From: DALYLB01 sp046154695
GTDB taxonomy: Bacteria > Acidobacteriota > Blastocatellia > RBC074
Assembly: GCA_046154695.1 (NCBI GenBank)
Contig: JBJXFI010000143.1
Coordinates: forward strand, 1 to 24,643
Direction: 5' to 3'
Length of the DNA stretch: 24,643 nt
A program made the translations under genes and the position numbers. Under the pieces are notes generated by a model. It was not told the origin of the DNA, made no database searches, and saw nothing but the letters and a program-made list of their open reading frames with translations. Below are positions 8,603-18,342 of this stretch, one piece after another; the first letter of the stretch is position 1, and every line of letters begins with the position of its first letter.

Positions 8603-11600
8603 CTACCGAAAATTGACCTTCACCGTGTTCGCGGCCTTGCCGTCGATGGTGACGACGACATCGACCTCGCCGCGGCCGGTGAAGCTGCGGGGCAGGCGGG
8701 CGTTGATCTGATCGAGTCCGGCGAGGGAGCCCTGGGCGCCGGCGTAGAGGACCTCGACATCGACGCCGCCGATCCGGACGCCCACGGCGGAGAGCGACGA
8801 TCGCTGGCGAAATCCGGTGCCGTAAAGAAGCAGGAAGAGTTGATCGGAAGCGGCGCCAAAATCGATGGGGACGGCGACAAACCGGTTCTGTGCAGTGTCG
8901 AAGCGGGCGACGGGCTCATAAAAGAGGGTCCCGTCCACTTTGACCCGAAGCAGGTTGGCCGCGGTGAGCCCGGCCCCGGTGGCATCCGCGGTGAAGAGCC
9001 CCGGCGCGACCGCATCGACGCGAACGACGGCCTGCGAAATCGAGTTGTCGGAGGCAAGCACCGTCACAAGGGCCTGTCCGGGGGTGGTCCCCAGCGGGAC
9101 GAGATAATTGACCTGGGTGGCGGAGACGAAAAATAGCGGCGCGAGCCGCTCGACATTCGCGGCATCGCGAACGCGAATGGTGGTGCCCGCGAGCGAGGTC
9201 GGAAGCGGCTGTGTCGCGGCGACCTGGGTCGCGGTCGCGAGGCCCGTCCCGAACGCGGCGACGATCTGTTCCGCCGCCAGCGCGGCCCCCTGATAGTTCG
9301 CGGCCGAGACATTCGCGACCGTGCGGACAACGGTGAGCGAAAGCGGCGCGGAGACGGCGCCATTGAAATTGGCGTCTCCATTGTAGCTGGCCGTCAGCGA
9401 GTGCGCGCCCGGTCCCGCCAGGGGAACGGTGATCGAGGCTCGTCCCTGGCCATCGATGCCGGTCGAGCCGAGGCTGGTCCCGCCATCGTTGAAGGTGATC
9501 GTGCCGGTCGGCGCGGCGCCGCCGCCCGTGACGGCGGCAGTAAGCCCAATCGGCTGGCCGGTGATATAGGGTCCGTTCGAGGCCGTCAGCGTGACGGTCG
9601 AGGCGAGTTTGTTGACCGTCAACGGAAAGGTGGCCGCCGCGATGCTCCCGCAATTGTCGGTGGCGGTGATCGTGATCGTGTGACTCCCCGCGGGCCGCGC
9701 GTTCTGAATTGCGACGGCGCCGGTTCCGGGATCGATGCTCACCGTGCCCGTGAATCCCTGCGACGCGCCGGCCGTCAGGGAAACAACCGATCCATTATCC
9801 GAGGGCGCGGCGCCCGGCGTCGCCATGACACCGCCGCCGACGTTGATCACGGCCGCGGCATAGCTGCCCAGCGAGGGAGCCGTATTCGGCATTACGTTGA
9901 TCGTCAGATTCGCCGCCGCCGTCAATCCCCCCCCGTCGGTGACGGAAAGAACAACGGTATTGGGGCCGGCCGCGGCTTCACAGCCCGCGGCGACTGTTGC
10001 GCTGATCGCGCCGTTCGCATTGACGATGGGGCCCAGACTGATGCCCGCGGGGAGCGTCGTCGGAATGACCGTCAGATTCGCCGCGGGCGTCTCGGTATCG
10101 CTCACCGTCGCAATCGAAGCGGCGGCGCCGGGGCTGCCCTGCTGCCGGGACAGCGCGGGCCCGGCCACGATCGAGGGCGCGCTGTTGGAGAGCCCCGTGA
10201 CCGTCAATCCGAACGACTGTGAAGCCGTTGCGCCGCAATTGTCCGTCACCGTGACCGTCACCGTGTGGGAACCGACCGGCCCGGCGGCCGCAATCGACAC
10301 CACACCCGTCGGACGGTCCACGCTCAGCGTCCCCATGAATCCGGCCGAACCCGAGACCGCAACCGCCGCCACGGAACCCGTGTCGATCGGCGGCGACGCG
10401 GGAGTCGCTGTCCTCGAACCTCCCTGAACCACCGACACGGCCGCATACGCCCCCACCGACGGCGGCCCATTCGCGGTCACATTGACCGTCATCGGCGCCG
10501 TGCTCACAAAACCGCTCGCATCCGAAACCGTAAGATAGAACGTATTCGGCCCGACGGTCGCGTCACAGCCCGCCATGACATTGGCGCTGACCGCCCCGCT
10601 ATTGTTGGTGATATTGGCGACCGTCAGCCCCTCCGGCAGACCGTCGGCCGTGACGGTCAGGCTGCCGGAAGGCGTTTCGAAATCTCCAACGGCGGCAATC
10701 ACCGAGATAGTGCCCGCGCTGCCCTGTTGACGAACGAGGGCCGGAGCGGCGGCAATCGTCGGTGAAGTGTTGGACGCGGCGCCGCAGCTTCCGAGGAAGA
10801 CGATCAGCCGCTCCCGGCTCTCGAACGTCACGGCCAGATCCTGAAATCCATTGGCGTCGAGGTCCGCCACCGCAATCCCATACGGATTGGAGAGCGTGTT
10901 GATTCGCTGCCGCGCGCGAAATCCTCCCGCGCCATCTCCATACCAGATGCTGACGTCCGAACCATCCGGATTCGCCACGACGATATCCGTTTTCGAATCC
11001 TTGTCGAAATCGCCCGACCTCAGATACCCGAAAAAGCCCACAAGCGCCGGCTGGGAGACCTCCCCCGGACTCGGCGCGACCGTGAACCCGCCGCCTCCCG
11101 AGCCGAGGAGCACCGTGATATATCCCAGACTCGAACCGGGCAGGGTGTTTTTCACCGCGAGATCGGCTCTGCCATCGCCATTGAAATCGCTGACGGCCAA
11201 CCCATAGGCGCGGCCCGGCACCGCCACCGGCGATCCCGCGGGCCGCGAAAACCGGCCGCTGCCGATATTCAGCAGGATCGTCACATTCTGTGACGACAGG
11301 TTGGCCACCGCCAGATCCGGGCGCGTGTCGTTGTTGAAATCTCCCGTGGCGATGAAGAACGGCCGTGTTCCCGTCGAAATCGGCGAGGGAATCACCTCCG
11401 AAAAGGTCCCGGTCCCATTCCCCAGCAGCACGTTCAGGTTGCTGTCATCCGCCTTCGCCACGACCAGATCCATCCGGGTGTCCCCATTCAGATCGAGCGA
11501 GAGCAGATAGGTCGGCCGCGAAGGAAAACTGATCGGCGTCCCCGCGCTCGTGAAATCGCCCATTCCGTCGCCGAGCAGAATCGTCACCGTCTTCGCAATC

Positions 11601-12046
11601 TCGCTGGCCACCGCCAGATCCGTCCGCCCGTCCCCGTTGAAATCCGCCGCCGCCAGGGAGATCGGCCCCTCATCGATCGCACGCGGAGACCCGGCCGACG
11701 GCGCGAACGCCCCATTTCCCTGATTGAGCAGCACCGTGATGTTGTAGTTGCTGAATCCGCCAAAGACCGACAGCGAGTTGCCGATCGCCAGATCCGGCCA
11801 GCCATCCCCATTGAAATCCGCCGCCACGACCGGCCGAGGCCGGCCTCCCGCAACCAGCGGCGCCTGCTCCGTAAACGCCGCATTCGCACAGCCTCCCTGC
11901 GGTACAGCGCCCGCGCCCAGCACCGCCCCGACAGACTCATGCCCGCCTCGCCCTTCCCAGGCGGCCGCAAACACGGCAAGCACATAAAGCGTCAGACAAA
12001 GGGCGATACGGCGCTTCCTGGATTGAACTCGAATTCCTTTTCTCAT
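8603..12046 (-). CDS. Giant secreted FG-GAP (VCBS) propeller protein with Ig-like modules and TIGR03437 C-terminal domain
   Basis: A 1147-residue exported protein. A basic n-region (MRKGIRVQSRKRRIALC) and hydrophobic stretch to about residue 31 form the signal peptide. Residues about 69-421 hold seven FG-GAP/VCBS repeats with calcium loops of the form DFNGDGxxDLAV; the third, fourth, sixth and seventh loops deviate (NGDTRMD, NNDTRPD, DKDSKTD, DANGFQD). Seven repeats fit a seven-bladed integrin-like beta-propeller. Then come two RQQG Ig/cadherin modules (426-617 and 621-812), one Ig-like domain of the PTGTITFNDG type (815-908) and TIGR03437 (911-1147). The ATG at 12046 is chosen over upstream ATGs because AGGA lies five to six bases before it and the signal peptide then starts correctly. 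It shares modules with the next minus-strand gene and probably works with it at the cell surface. Confidence 0.88.
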   Translation of the reverse strand: MRKGIRVQSRKRRIALCLTLYVLAVFAAAWEGRGGHESVGAVLGAGAVPQGGCANAAFTEQAPLVAGGRPRPVVAADFNGDGWPDLAIGNSLSVFGGFSNYNITVLLNQGNGAFAPSAGSPRAIDEGPISLAAADFNGDGRTDLAVASEIAKTVTILLGDGMGDFTSAGTPISFPSRPTYLLSLDLNGDTRMDLVVAKADDSNLNVLLGNGTGTFSEVIPSPISTGTRPFFIATGDFNNDTRPDLAVANLSSQNVTILLNIGSGRFSRPAGSPVAVPGRAYGLAVSDFNGDGRADLAVKNTLPGSSLGYITVLLGSGGGGFTVAPSPGEVSQPALVGFFGYLRSGDFDKDSKTDIVVANPDGSDVSIWYGDGAGGFRARQRINTLSNPYGIAVADLDANGFQDLAVTFESRERLIVFLGSCGAASNTSPTIAAAPALVRQQGSAGTISVIAAVGDFETPSGSLTVTADGLPEGLTVANITNNSGAVSANVMAGCDATVGPNTFYLTVSDASGFVSTAPMTVNVTANGPPSVGAYAAVSVVQGGSRTATPASPPIDTGSVAAVAVSGSAGFMGTLSVDRPTGVVSIAAAGPVGSHTVTVTVTDNCGATASQSFGLTVTGLSNSAPSIVAGPALSRQQGSPGAAASIATVSDTETPAANLTVIPTTLPAGISLGPIVNANGAISATVAAGCEAAAGPNTVVLSVTDGGGLTAAANLTINVMPNTAPSLGSYAAAVINVGGGVMATPGAAPSDNGSVVSLTAGASQGFTGTVSIDPGTGAVAIQNARPAGSHTITITATDNCGSIAAATFPLTVNKLASTVTLTASNGPYITGQPIGLTAAVTGGGAAPTGTITFNDGGTSLGSTGIDGQGRASITVPLAGPGAHSLTASYNGDANFNGAVSAPLSLTVVRTVANVSAANYQGAALAAEQIVAAFGTGLATATQVAATQPLPTSLAGTTIRVRDAANVERLAPLFFVSATQVNYLVPLGTTPGQALVTVLASDNSISQAVVRVDAVAPGLFTADATGAGLTAANLLRVKVDGTLFYEPVARFDTAQNRFVAVPIDFGAASDQLFLLLYGTGFRQRSSLSAVGVRIGGVDVEVLYAGAQGSLAGLDQINARLPRSFTGRGEVDVVVTIDGKAANTVKVNFR

Positions 12047-12133
12047 CTTTTCCTGCGGGGGGCGCATACCAATGAGGAACGATACCTCGTGTAAAAACGA
12101 ACAAGCCAGTTTGTAAAGTGATCGAGACGGCTG

Positions 12134-12139
12134 ATTATA
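12134..12139 (-). promoter_or_regulatory. Possible -10 element for the FG-GAP gene
   Basis: A perfect TATAAT on the minus strand (ATTATA on plus), about 88 bases upstream of the start at 12046. No good -35 hexamer is seen at 16-18 bases, so the assignment is weak. Confidence 0.35.
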
Positions 12140-12287
12140 CGCGCTCTCATCGGCTGGGTGGATGGGCATCTCAACCGGAAATGCAGATCGAAGATTGCAT
12201 GAAAAACCTCCTCCGCGTCAAGCGCATGGGCGAGATTTAATGTAAGCGGCGAAATCTCCCGCGCGCCAAAGATCGCGATGGTCCCCA

Positions 12288-12321
12288 GGCGCGGAAGCGC
12301 CCCCGGGCGCCGCGCCGTTTT
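12288..12321 (+). terminator. Possible terminator-like hairpin upstream of the hslV promoter
   Basis: GGCGCG (12288-12293) pairs with CGCGCC (12311-12316), and inside this GCGCCC pairs with GGGCGC. GTTTT follows. It could insulate hslV from upstream plus-strand transcription. The U tract is short, so this is tentative. Confidence 0.35.
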
Positions 12322-12350
12322 CCGGCCGCGAAAGGCGCCAGACCCGTTTC

Positions 12351-12380
12351 TTGACAAGGCTCTCTGCCCCTCGCTATAGT
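12351..12380 (+). promoter_or_regulatory. Sigma-70 type promoter of hslVU
   Basis: A perfect -35 TTGACA at 12351-12356 and a near-perfect -10 TATAGT at 12375-12380, spaced 18 bases apart. Transcription is expected about seven bases past the -10, at or within a base of the hslV ATG at 12388. The predicted mRNA therefore has essentially no 5' leader. Confidence 0.75.
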
Positions 12381-12387
12381 CCCGATT

Positions 12388-12960
12388 ATGCCTTATCCAC
12401 TGCGCTCAAATCAGCTCTCTTCGAATTCCCGACGCATCCGCAGCACAACCATCCTGGCGGTCCGCCGCGAGGGCAAGGTCGTGATCGCAGGGGATGGTCA
12501 GGTAACGATGGGGGATACGATTATGAAATCGAAGGCCCGCAAGGTGCGGCGGATCTATAACGACAAGGTCATCGCCGGATTCGCGGGCGCGACAGCGGAC
12601 GCCTTCTCGCTCTTCCAGCGATTCGAATCGAAACTGGAGCAATTTCACGGACAGTTGAACCGCGCCGCGGTCGAACTCGCAAAGGACTGGCGCACGGACA
12701 AGATGATGCGAAATCTCGAAGCGCTGCTGGTGGTCGCCGATCCCCAAAGCACCCTCGTGATCTCCGGGACCGGCGATGTGATCGAACCCGATGACGGCGT
12801 CGTCGCCATCGGCTCGGGCGGCCCCTACGCGCTGGCCGCCGCGCGCGCTCTCGTCGAACATACACACATGTCGGCCCGCGAGATCGCCGAGGCCGCGATG
12901 AAGATCTCCGGCGAAATATGCATCTACAGCAATCGAAATCTGGTGATTGAGGAAATCTGA
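12388..12960 (+). CDS. hslV: HslV, proteolytic subunit of the HslUV (ClpQY) protease, with N-terminal propeptide
   Basis: A 190-residue N-terminal-nucleophile threonine protease that forms the double hexameric core of HslUV, degrading proteins unfolded by HslU in the cytosol. TTILAVRR matches the start of mature E. coli HslV, with Thr20 as the catalytic nucleophile. GDGQVTMG, the lysine-containing KARKVRRI segment and the SGGPYALAAARAL segment are the family hallmarks. In most bacteria only Met (or a few residues) precedes the catalytic Thr; here there are 19 residues, so processing of a propeptide is required. No ATG, GTG or TTG occurs in frame nearer the Thr, so this is not simply a miscalled start. 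No Shine-Dalgarno sequence precedes the ATG, consistent with leaderless translation from the promoter immediately upstream. hslU follows after 77 bases. Confidence 0.96.
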   Translation: MPYPLRSNQLSSNSRRIRSTTILAVRREGKVVIAGDGQVTMGDTIMKSKARKVRRIYNDKVIAGFAGATADAFSLFQRFESKLEQFHGQLNRAAVELAKDWRTDKMMRNLEALLVVADPQSTLVISGTGDVIEPDDGVVAIGSGGPYALAAARALVEHTHMSAREIAEAAMKISGEICIYSNRNLVIEEI

Positions 12961-12967
12961 GGAAAAC

Positions 12968-13034
12968 GATGAATGATGAATGATGAATGATGAACTTCGT
13001 CATTCATCATTCATCGCTCATCATTCATCATTCA
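12968..13034. repeat. Inverted heptamer arrays (GATGAAT / ATTCATC) between hslV and hslU
   Basis: Left arm 12968-12994 is nearly four copies of GATGAAT; right arm 13001-13034 is about five copies of its reverse complement, with one imperfect unit (CGCTCATC). The loop is CTTCGT. The mRNA can form a long hairpin between the two cistrons that ends four bases before the hslU ATG. The unit is the same as in the array at 1-140. Confidence 0.93.
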
Positions 13035-13037
13035 ATT

Positions 13038-14418
<1,381 letters not shown>

Positions 14419-14447
<29 letters not shown>

Positions 14448-15528
14448 ATCAGGGGCGCGCCGCCGCGCCATCGCGCTGCTCTGCCTCGCGATCGCCGGGG
14501 CCGGTTGCGGCAAGATCGGGGATCCGCTGCCTCCGATTCCGCGCGCGTCGCTGCTGATCGAGGAGCTTCGCGTCGATCAGCAGGGGACGCTGCTGCAACT
14601 GAGCTTTCCCTTCTCTCGAACGCCGCGGGCCGCGCGGGTGCAGCGATTGGACATCTACCGGGTGACCGAGGCGCTTGACGATCCGATGGGCGTGACGGCG
14701 GAATCCTTTGCCACGCGGGCCAGCCTCATTGCCGCGGTCCCCGTGGAGCAGTTGCTGCTGCGCGATTCCGCGATCCTCTTCACCGATCCACTCGACCTCA
14801 AGACCATAGCGAGAAATATCCGCTACCGGTACGCCGTCCGGCTCATCAATACCAACGGCCAGGCCGCGGACCTCTCGAACTATGCCGTGATCCGCCCGCT
14901 CTTCGATCTGGCCGTCCCGCCCGGCAGGCCGCGGGCGATGCAGCGGGAGAAGGAGATCGAGATCACCTGGGCGCCGCCCGCGGTCAATGAGAGTGGAACC
15001 GAGCCGGCGAATGCCGCGGCCTATCATCTCTATCGCCGCGCTGGCGGCGAGTTCGTCCGGATCAACCCGGAGCCCCTGCTCACGCCGCGCTTCGTCGATC
15101 GCGAGTTCCAGTTCGGGGCATCCTATGAATACGCCGTCAGCGCGCTCTCGCATCCGTTGAACGACGCCAATCTCGCCAACGCCATCGAGAGCAATCGCAG
15201 CGAGCTGCTCGCCTACACGCCGAAAGACGTCTTCCCGCCCGCCGCGCCCACCTCCGTGACGATTGCGTCGATCAACAGCTCGGTCAGTCTCTTCTGGCCC
15301 CTCAACACGGAGCCCGATGTCGAGGGGTACAACATCTACCGCTCGGAGGATGAATCGGCGCCCCCCGCGCAGTGGATCCGGCTCAATCCCACCCTCCACA
15401 AGACCGCCTCCTTCCGGGACGATCGCGTGCTGGCCGGTAAAAAGTACGCCTATCAGATCACCGCCGTGGATGCGTACGGCAACGAAAGCCCGCGCTCGGA
15501 AAAAGTCAGCGAGATCGTCGCGCCGTAG
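14419..15528 (+). CDS. Fibronectin type III-domain lipoprotein
   Basis: A 369-residue predicted lipoprotein. The basic n-region (MKTSAGIFCKSGARRR) and hydrophobic stretch AIALLCLAIAGAGC end in a lipobox with Cys30 as the lipidation site; the -3 position is Gly rather than Leu, so it is not ideal. CGKIGDPLPPIPR after the Cys resembles the short motif seen at the N terminus of LptM/YifL-like lipoproteins. The rest reads as about three fibronectin-III-like beta domains: roughly 40-155, 160-270 and 275-369, with repeated xYxxYRxxG and YxYxVxAVDxxGN type strands. It overlaps the 3' end of hslU by 29 bases, which implies translational coupling. Function is unknown; envelope location is inferred. 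Confidence 0.82.
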
Positions 15529-15565
15529 TGAGAGCTTCCCGCCGCGAAGCCGATTCGACCGCCCT

Positions 15566-16726
15566 CTACGGCAGATTGGTCATCAGCAGATTGACGATGT
15601 TCTGGCCCATGATCTTTTTGATCTCGTCCTCGGAGAAGCCTTCTTGCAGCAGCGCGTCGGTGATCTGAACGACGCCGGTCGCGTCGAAGGGAGCCTCGAT
15701 GGCGCCGTCGAAATCGGAGCCGAGGCCCACGTGGTCGATGCCGATCAGGTTGACGGCATAGCGGATCGCCCGGGCGATGGCCTTCGCGTCGCGCCCGCAG
15801 GTCGCCGTGTCCCAGAATCCGATCCCCACCACGCCGCCGGTCTGCGCGATGCGCTTGAGCTGGTCGTCGGTGAGGTTGCGGGTATTGTCGCATGTGCCCT
15901 TGACGCCCGTGTGCGAAGCGAAGACTGGCCGCGTGGCGAAAGCGAGAACCTCTTCGATGACCTTCGGCGACGCGTGCGCCAGATCGATGAAGACGCGCTT
16001 CTCCTCCATACGCCGGACCAACTGTCGCCCCTTGTCGGTCAGCCCGTATTTTTGCGCGCCATGCGCCGAACCGCCCATCTCGTTATCGAAGAAATGGGCG
16101 ATGCCGATCATGCGGAACCCGGCATCGAAGAGCCGGTCGAGATTGGAAACCTCTCCCGACAGGGCGTGCGCGCCCTCGATTCCCAGAAATCCGGCGACGA
16201 TCTCCGGCTCACGCTTGCGGTGTTCGAGATACTGGAAGACGTCATCGCGGGTCCGCAGGACGGTCAGCTTCCCGTTCGATGCGGCCGCGGCCTCCTGCAA
16301 CCGCCGCGCCTGATAGAGCGCGCGCTCGGTCAGATTCGACCAGGTCGCCGCCGGCCATCGCTCGATCAGGGCGAGGAGCGTGATGTTGTCCGTCTCGTCC
16401 GTATTGGCCTCGATGTTCATATCGCGCGGCGTCTTGGTGACGACCGTGAAGCCCTGAACCGCGACGCGCCCCTCGATCAGCCGCGGAATATCCACGTGGC
16501 CGCGGCTTCCCCGCGCCAGCAGATCCCGGTTCCACATCAGCGTATCGGCATGCAGGTCGGCGATGAGCAGCCGCTTGTGCAGCTCTTGCGCCGCAGCCGA
16601 CGCCGCATAGGGGGGCGGATTGAGCGTGATGTTCCGCTCCTTCTCCACGGAGGCCGGAACATACGTGAAAACAACGATGATCGTGATCAACAGCGCGAGC
16701 AGCAGCACGAGCAGAACTTTCTTCAT
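15566..16726 (-). CDS. Membrane-anchored M19 family dipeptidase (renal dipeptidase-like)
   Basis: A 386-residue zinc dipeptidase with an N-terminal hydrophobic anchor or signal (residues 1-22). It would hydrolyse dipeptides, including D-amino-acid-containing ones in some family members, outside the cytoplasmic membrane. All metal-site residues of the family are visible: H59 and D61 in DLHAD, the bridging E184 in GIEGAH, H251 in IDLAHASP, H272 in ASHTG and D338 in GSDFDG. The length suits the family. AAGGGG lies about eight bases before the ATG at 16726, supporting the start. It is convergent with the lipoprotein gene (37-base gap) and preceded by a heptamer hairpin at 16745-16830, which would lie in its 5' leader. 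Confidence 0.94.
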   Translation of the reverse strand: MKKVLLVLLLALLITIIVVFTYVPASVEKERNITLNPPPYAASAAAQELHKRLLIADLHADTLMWNRDLLARGSRGHVDIPRLIEGRVAVQGFTVVTKTPRDMNIEANTDETDNITLLALIERWPAATWSNLTERALYQARRLQEAAAASNGKLTVLRTRDDVFQYLEHRKREPEIVAGFLGIEGAHALSGEVSNLDRLFDAGFRMIGIAHFFDNEMGGSAHGAQKYGLTDKGRQLVRRMEEKRVFIDLAHASPKVIEEVLAFATRPVFASHTGVKGTCDNTRNLTDDQLKRIAQTGGVVGIGFWDTATCGRDAKAIARAIRYAVNLIGIDHVGLGSDFDGAIEAPFDATGVVQITDALLQEGFSEDEIKKIMGQNIVNLLMTNLP

Positions 16727-16743
16727 CGGATCCCCTTCGGAAC

Positions 16744-16830
<87 letters not shown>

Positions 16831-16930
16831 CTTGACACTCGCCGGAGAGGTCGGGCAGACTTCCCGACGATAGCGTTATATCCATATCTTTTGCGCCGCT
16901 ATGCGGCGCCCGAAACAATGAAAAGCATGG

Positions 16931-17075
16931 TGGCACAAGCTGTCCAGCTTGTGCCGAGCGTGAGGGTGCGCGTGAAGAGTCCGGCGGCGCGCGCGCCGGA
17001 AGCGGCCGCGTTCGAGGCCCCGTCTTTTTCTGAGAGTGTCTGGTGGATGCGGCACAAGCTGGACAGCTTGTGCCA
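16931..17075. repeat. 145-bp element bounded by inverted copies of a 24-base interrupted palindrome
   Basis: 16931-16955 and 17051-17075 are exact reverse complements of one another over 25 bases. Each is itself a palindrome with 11-base arms, GGCACAAGCTG and CAGCTTGTGCC. The 95 bases between them are GC-rich and show no gene. The arrangement looks like a small mobile or dispersed repeat. The remainder of 16840-16930 shows only a short stem, GCGCCGC/GCGGCGC at 16893-16909. Confidence 0.8.
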
Positions 17076-17081
17076 CTTTTT
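17051..17081 (+). terminator. Terminator-like hairpin directly upstream of the isomerase gene
   Basis: The second palindrome copy (11-base stem) is followed by AC and TTTTT at 17077-17081. It has the form of an intrinsic terminator on plus, yet lies only three bases before the Shine-Dalgarno sequence AAGGAG (17084-17089). It may attenuate the isomerase gene or may be a chance result of the repeat landing here. Confidence 0.5.
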
Positions 17082-17100
17082 CTAAGGAGACTTGCAATCT

Positions 17101-18342
17101 ATGCCCGTCAAAGCATTCGAGCCGAAGTTTATGAAAGTCGGCGTGTTGACCGCCGCGTTGCAGGAATTGACGCCGCGCGAGAAGCGCGATCCCGATCCGG
17201 ATCTTGCGATCGCGGAATGGGTCCAATTCGCCAGCGAGCTGGGGTGCAACTATATCCAGTTGGGCTCGGCGCTGCATCCCTCTGAGGCCGATATCCCGGC
17301 GGAGGCAATGCTCGATCCGACGGCGAACCATCTGGATCTGCGCCAGCCTTTCTCGAAGGACCGGGCGAAGCGCGTCCGGGCCAGCCTGCGGGAGTTCAAG
17401 GTGGAGATCTCCGATGTGGGCTATTTCGACAACATGCTCCATCACGATCCGGCGCTGCGAAAAAAGAAGCATGACTTCATGCTTCGCGCGATGGACGCGG
17501 CGGTCGAACTGGACGTCACGGCGGTCTGCGGATTCGTAGGCCGGAACCAGATGACGAACATGGATCAGAACTTGCTCGATTTCGAGGAATGGTTCATTCC
17601 ATTGCTGAAAGAGGCCAAAACCCGCGGCCTGCAGTATCGAATCGAACAGTGCCCGATGCCGGGCTGGTCGCCGGGCGACAACTGGCACAACAACATCGCC
17701 TACACGCCGGGCACCTGGATCGCGCTGCACAAAATCTGCGAGAAGCATGGCGTCGGCGACCAGTTCCGCATCCATTACGATCCGTCGCATGCGATCCTGA
17801 TGGGGCAGGACACGCGGTCGCTCTTCCAGTATCTGAAGGACGAGGGCTACAATTTCTTGATCGGCGGCTTCCACGTCAAGGGACAGGTGATCGACTCCAG
17901 GGGCGTTTCCGCGTGGGGGTACGGCGGCCAGACGGTCGAGCGCGGCGATATGATCGACGGGAAACCCTCCCCCAATGTCGTGGATCATCTGAACGCATGG
18001 AAGAAACAGGTGGTGCTGTGCGAGCACGAACTGCCGGGGACGGCCCGCCACGATCCGCTCGCCTACCTGCAGAACCGCACGGTCGACTGGCTGGATCATC
18101 AGTTGGCGGCGCGCGAACTGCTGCAGCTCGATGTCGAAAATACCTGCCTGATCGTCGAGCACGAATATCCGAAGGCGCGCATTCAGGACAAGGAGCAGTT
18201 GAAGCCGATCCTGCAGGGGTCGATCGCCTTCGCGCGCAAGATCGACGAGGCCGCGGCCTGCATGTTCGCGCTGCAGAACGAAGTCCTCGCCGCGCAGAAC
18301 ATCCCCGTGCAGGGCGTAGGCCGCGAGGCGTATCGCTCGTAA
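17101..18342 (+). CDS. Sugar phosphate isomerase/epimerase-like TIM-barrel protein
   Basis: A 413-residue cytosolic protein of the xylose isomerase-like (AP endonuclease 2) superfamily, which includes sugar isomerases, epimerases and inosose dehydratases. Residues near 11-110 hold the first strands (MKVGVLTAAL, GCNYIQLGSA). Likely metal ligands are E182 (RIEQCPMP), D227 and H230 (HYDPSHAI), H258 (FHVKG) and E308 (CEHELPGT). AAGGAG lies 11 bases before the ATG at 17101; a TTG at 17092 is in frame but only two bases from the ribosome binding site. The ThuA gene follows after 44 bases on the same strand, so the pair is probably an operon for a modified sugar. The exact substrate is unknown. A repeat-borne hairpin with a U tract lies just upstream. 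Confidence 0.85.
   Translation: MPVKAFEPKFMKVGVLTAALQELTPREKRDPDPDLAIAEWVQFASELGCNYIQLGSALHPSEADIPAEAMLDPTANHLDLRQPFSKDRAKRVRASLREFKVEISDVGYFDNMLHHDPALRKKKHDFMLRAMDAAVELDVTAVCGFVGRNQMTNMDQNLLDFEEWFIPLLKEAKTRGLQYRIEQCPMPGWSPGDNWHNNIAYTPGTWIALHKICEKHGVGDQFRIHYDPSHAILMGQDTRSLFQYLKDEGYNFLIGGFHVKGQVIDSRGVSAWGYGGQTVERGDMIDGKPSPNVVDHLNAWKKQVVLCEHELPGTARHDPLAYLQNRTVDWLDHQLAARELLQLDVENTCLIVEHEYPKARIQDKEQLKPILQGSIAFARKIDEAAACMFALQNEVLAAQNIPVQGVGREAYRS

Larger units (their letters stand above)
12047..12350. other. Divergent intergenic region between the FG-GAP gene and hslV
   Basis: About 300 bases without a convincing gene. It contains a minus-strand TATAAT at 12134-12139, a weak stem GAGATTT/AAATCTC around 12233-12258, and a GC-rich hairpin at 12288-12316. 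A minus-strand reading frame of about 100 codons exists here but has no ribosome binding site and no recognisable domain. Confidence 0.6.

Noticed and set aside
12043..12357. 104-residue minus-strand ORF in the hslV upstream region
   Set aside because: It overlaps the hslV promoter, has no ribosome binding site and no recognisable domain.
15534..15550. GCTTC/GAAGC hairpin between the lipoprotein and dipeptidase genes as a terminator
   Set aside because: Only a five-base stem with no U tract on either strand.
16832..16837. TTGACA as a -35 element on plus
   Set aside because: No -10-like hexamer at 16-19 bases (GCAGAC is found instead).
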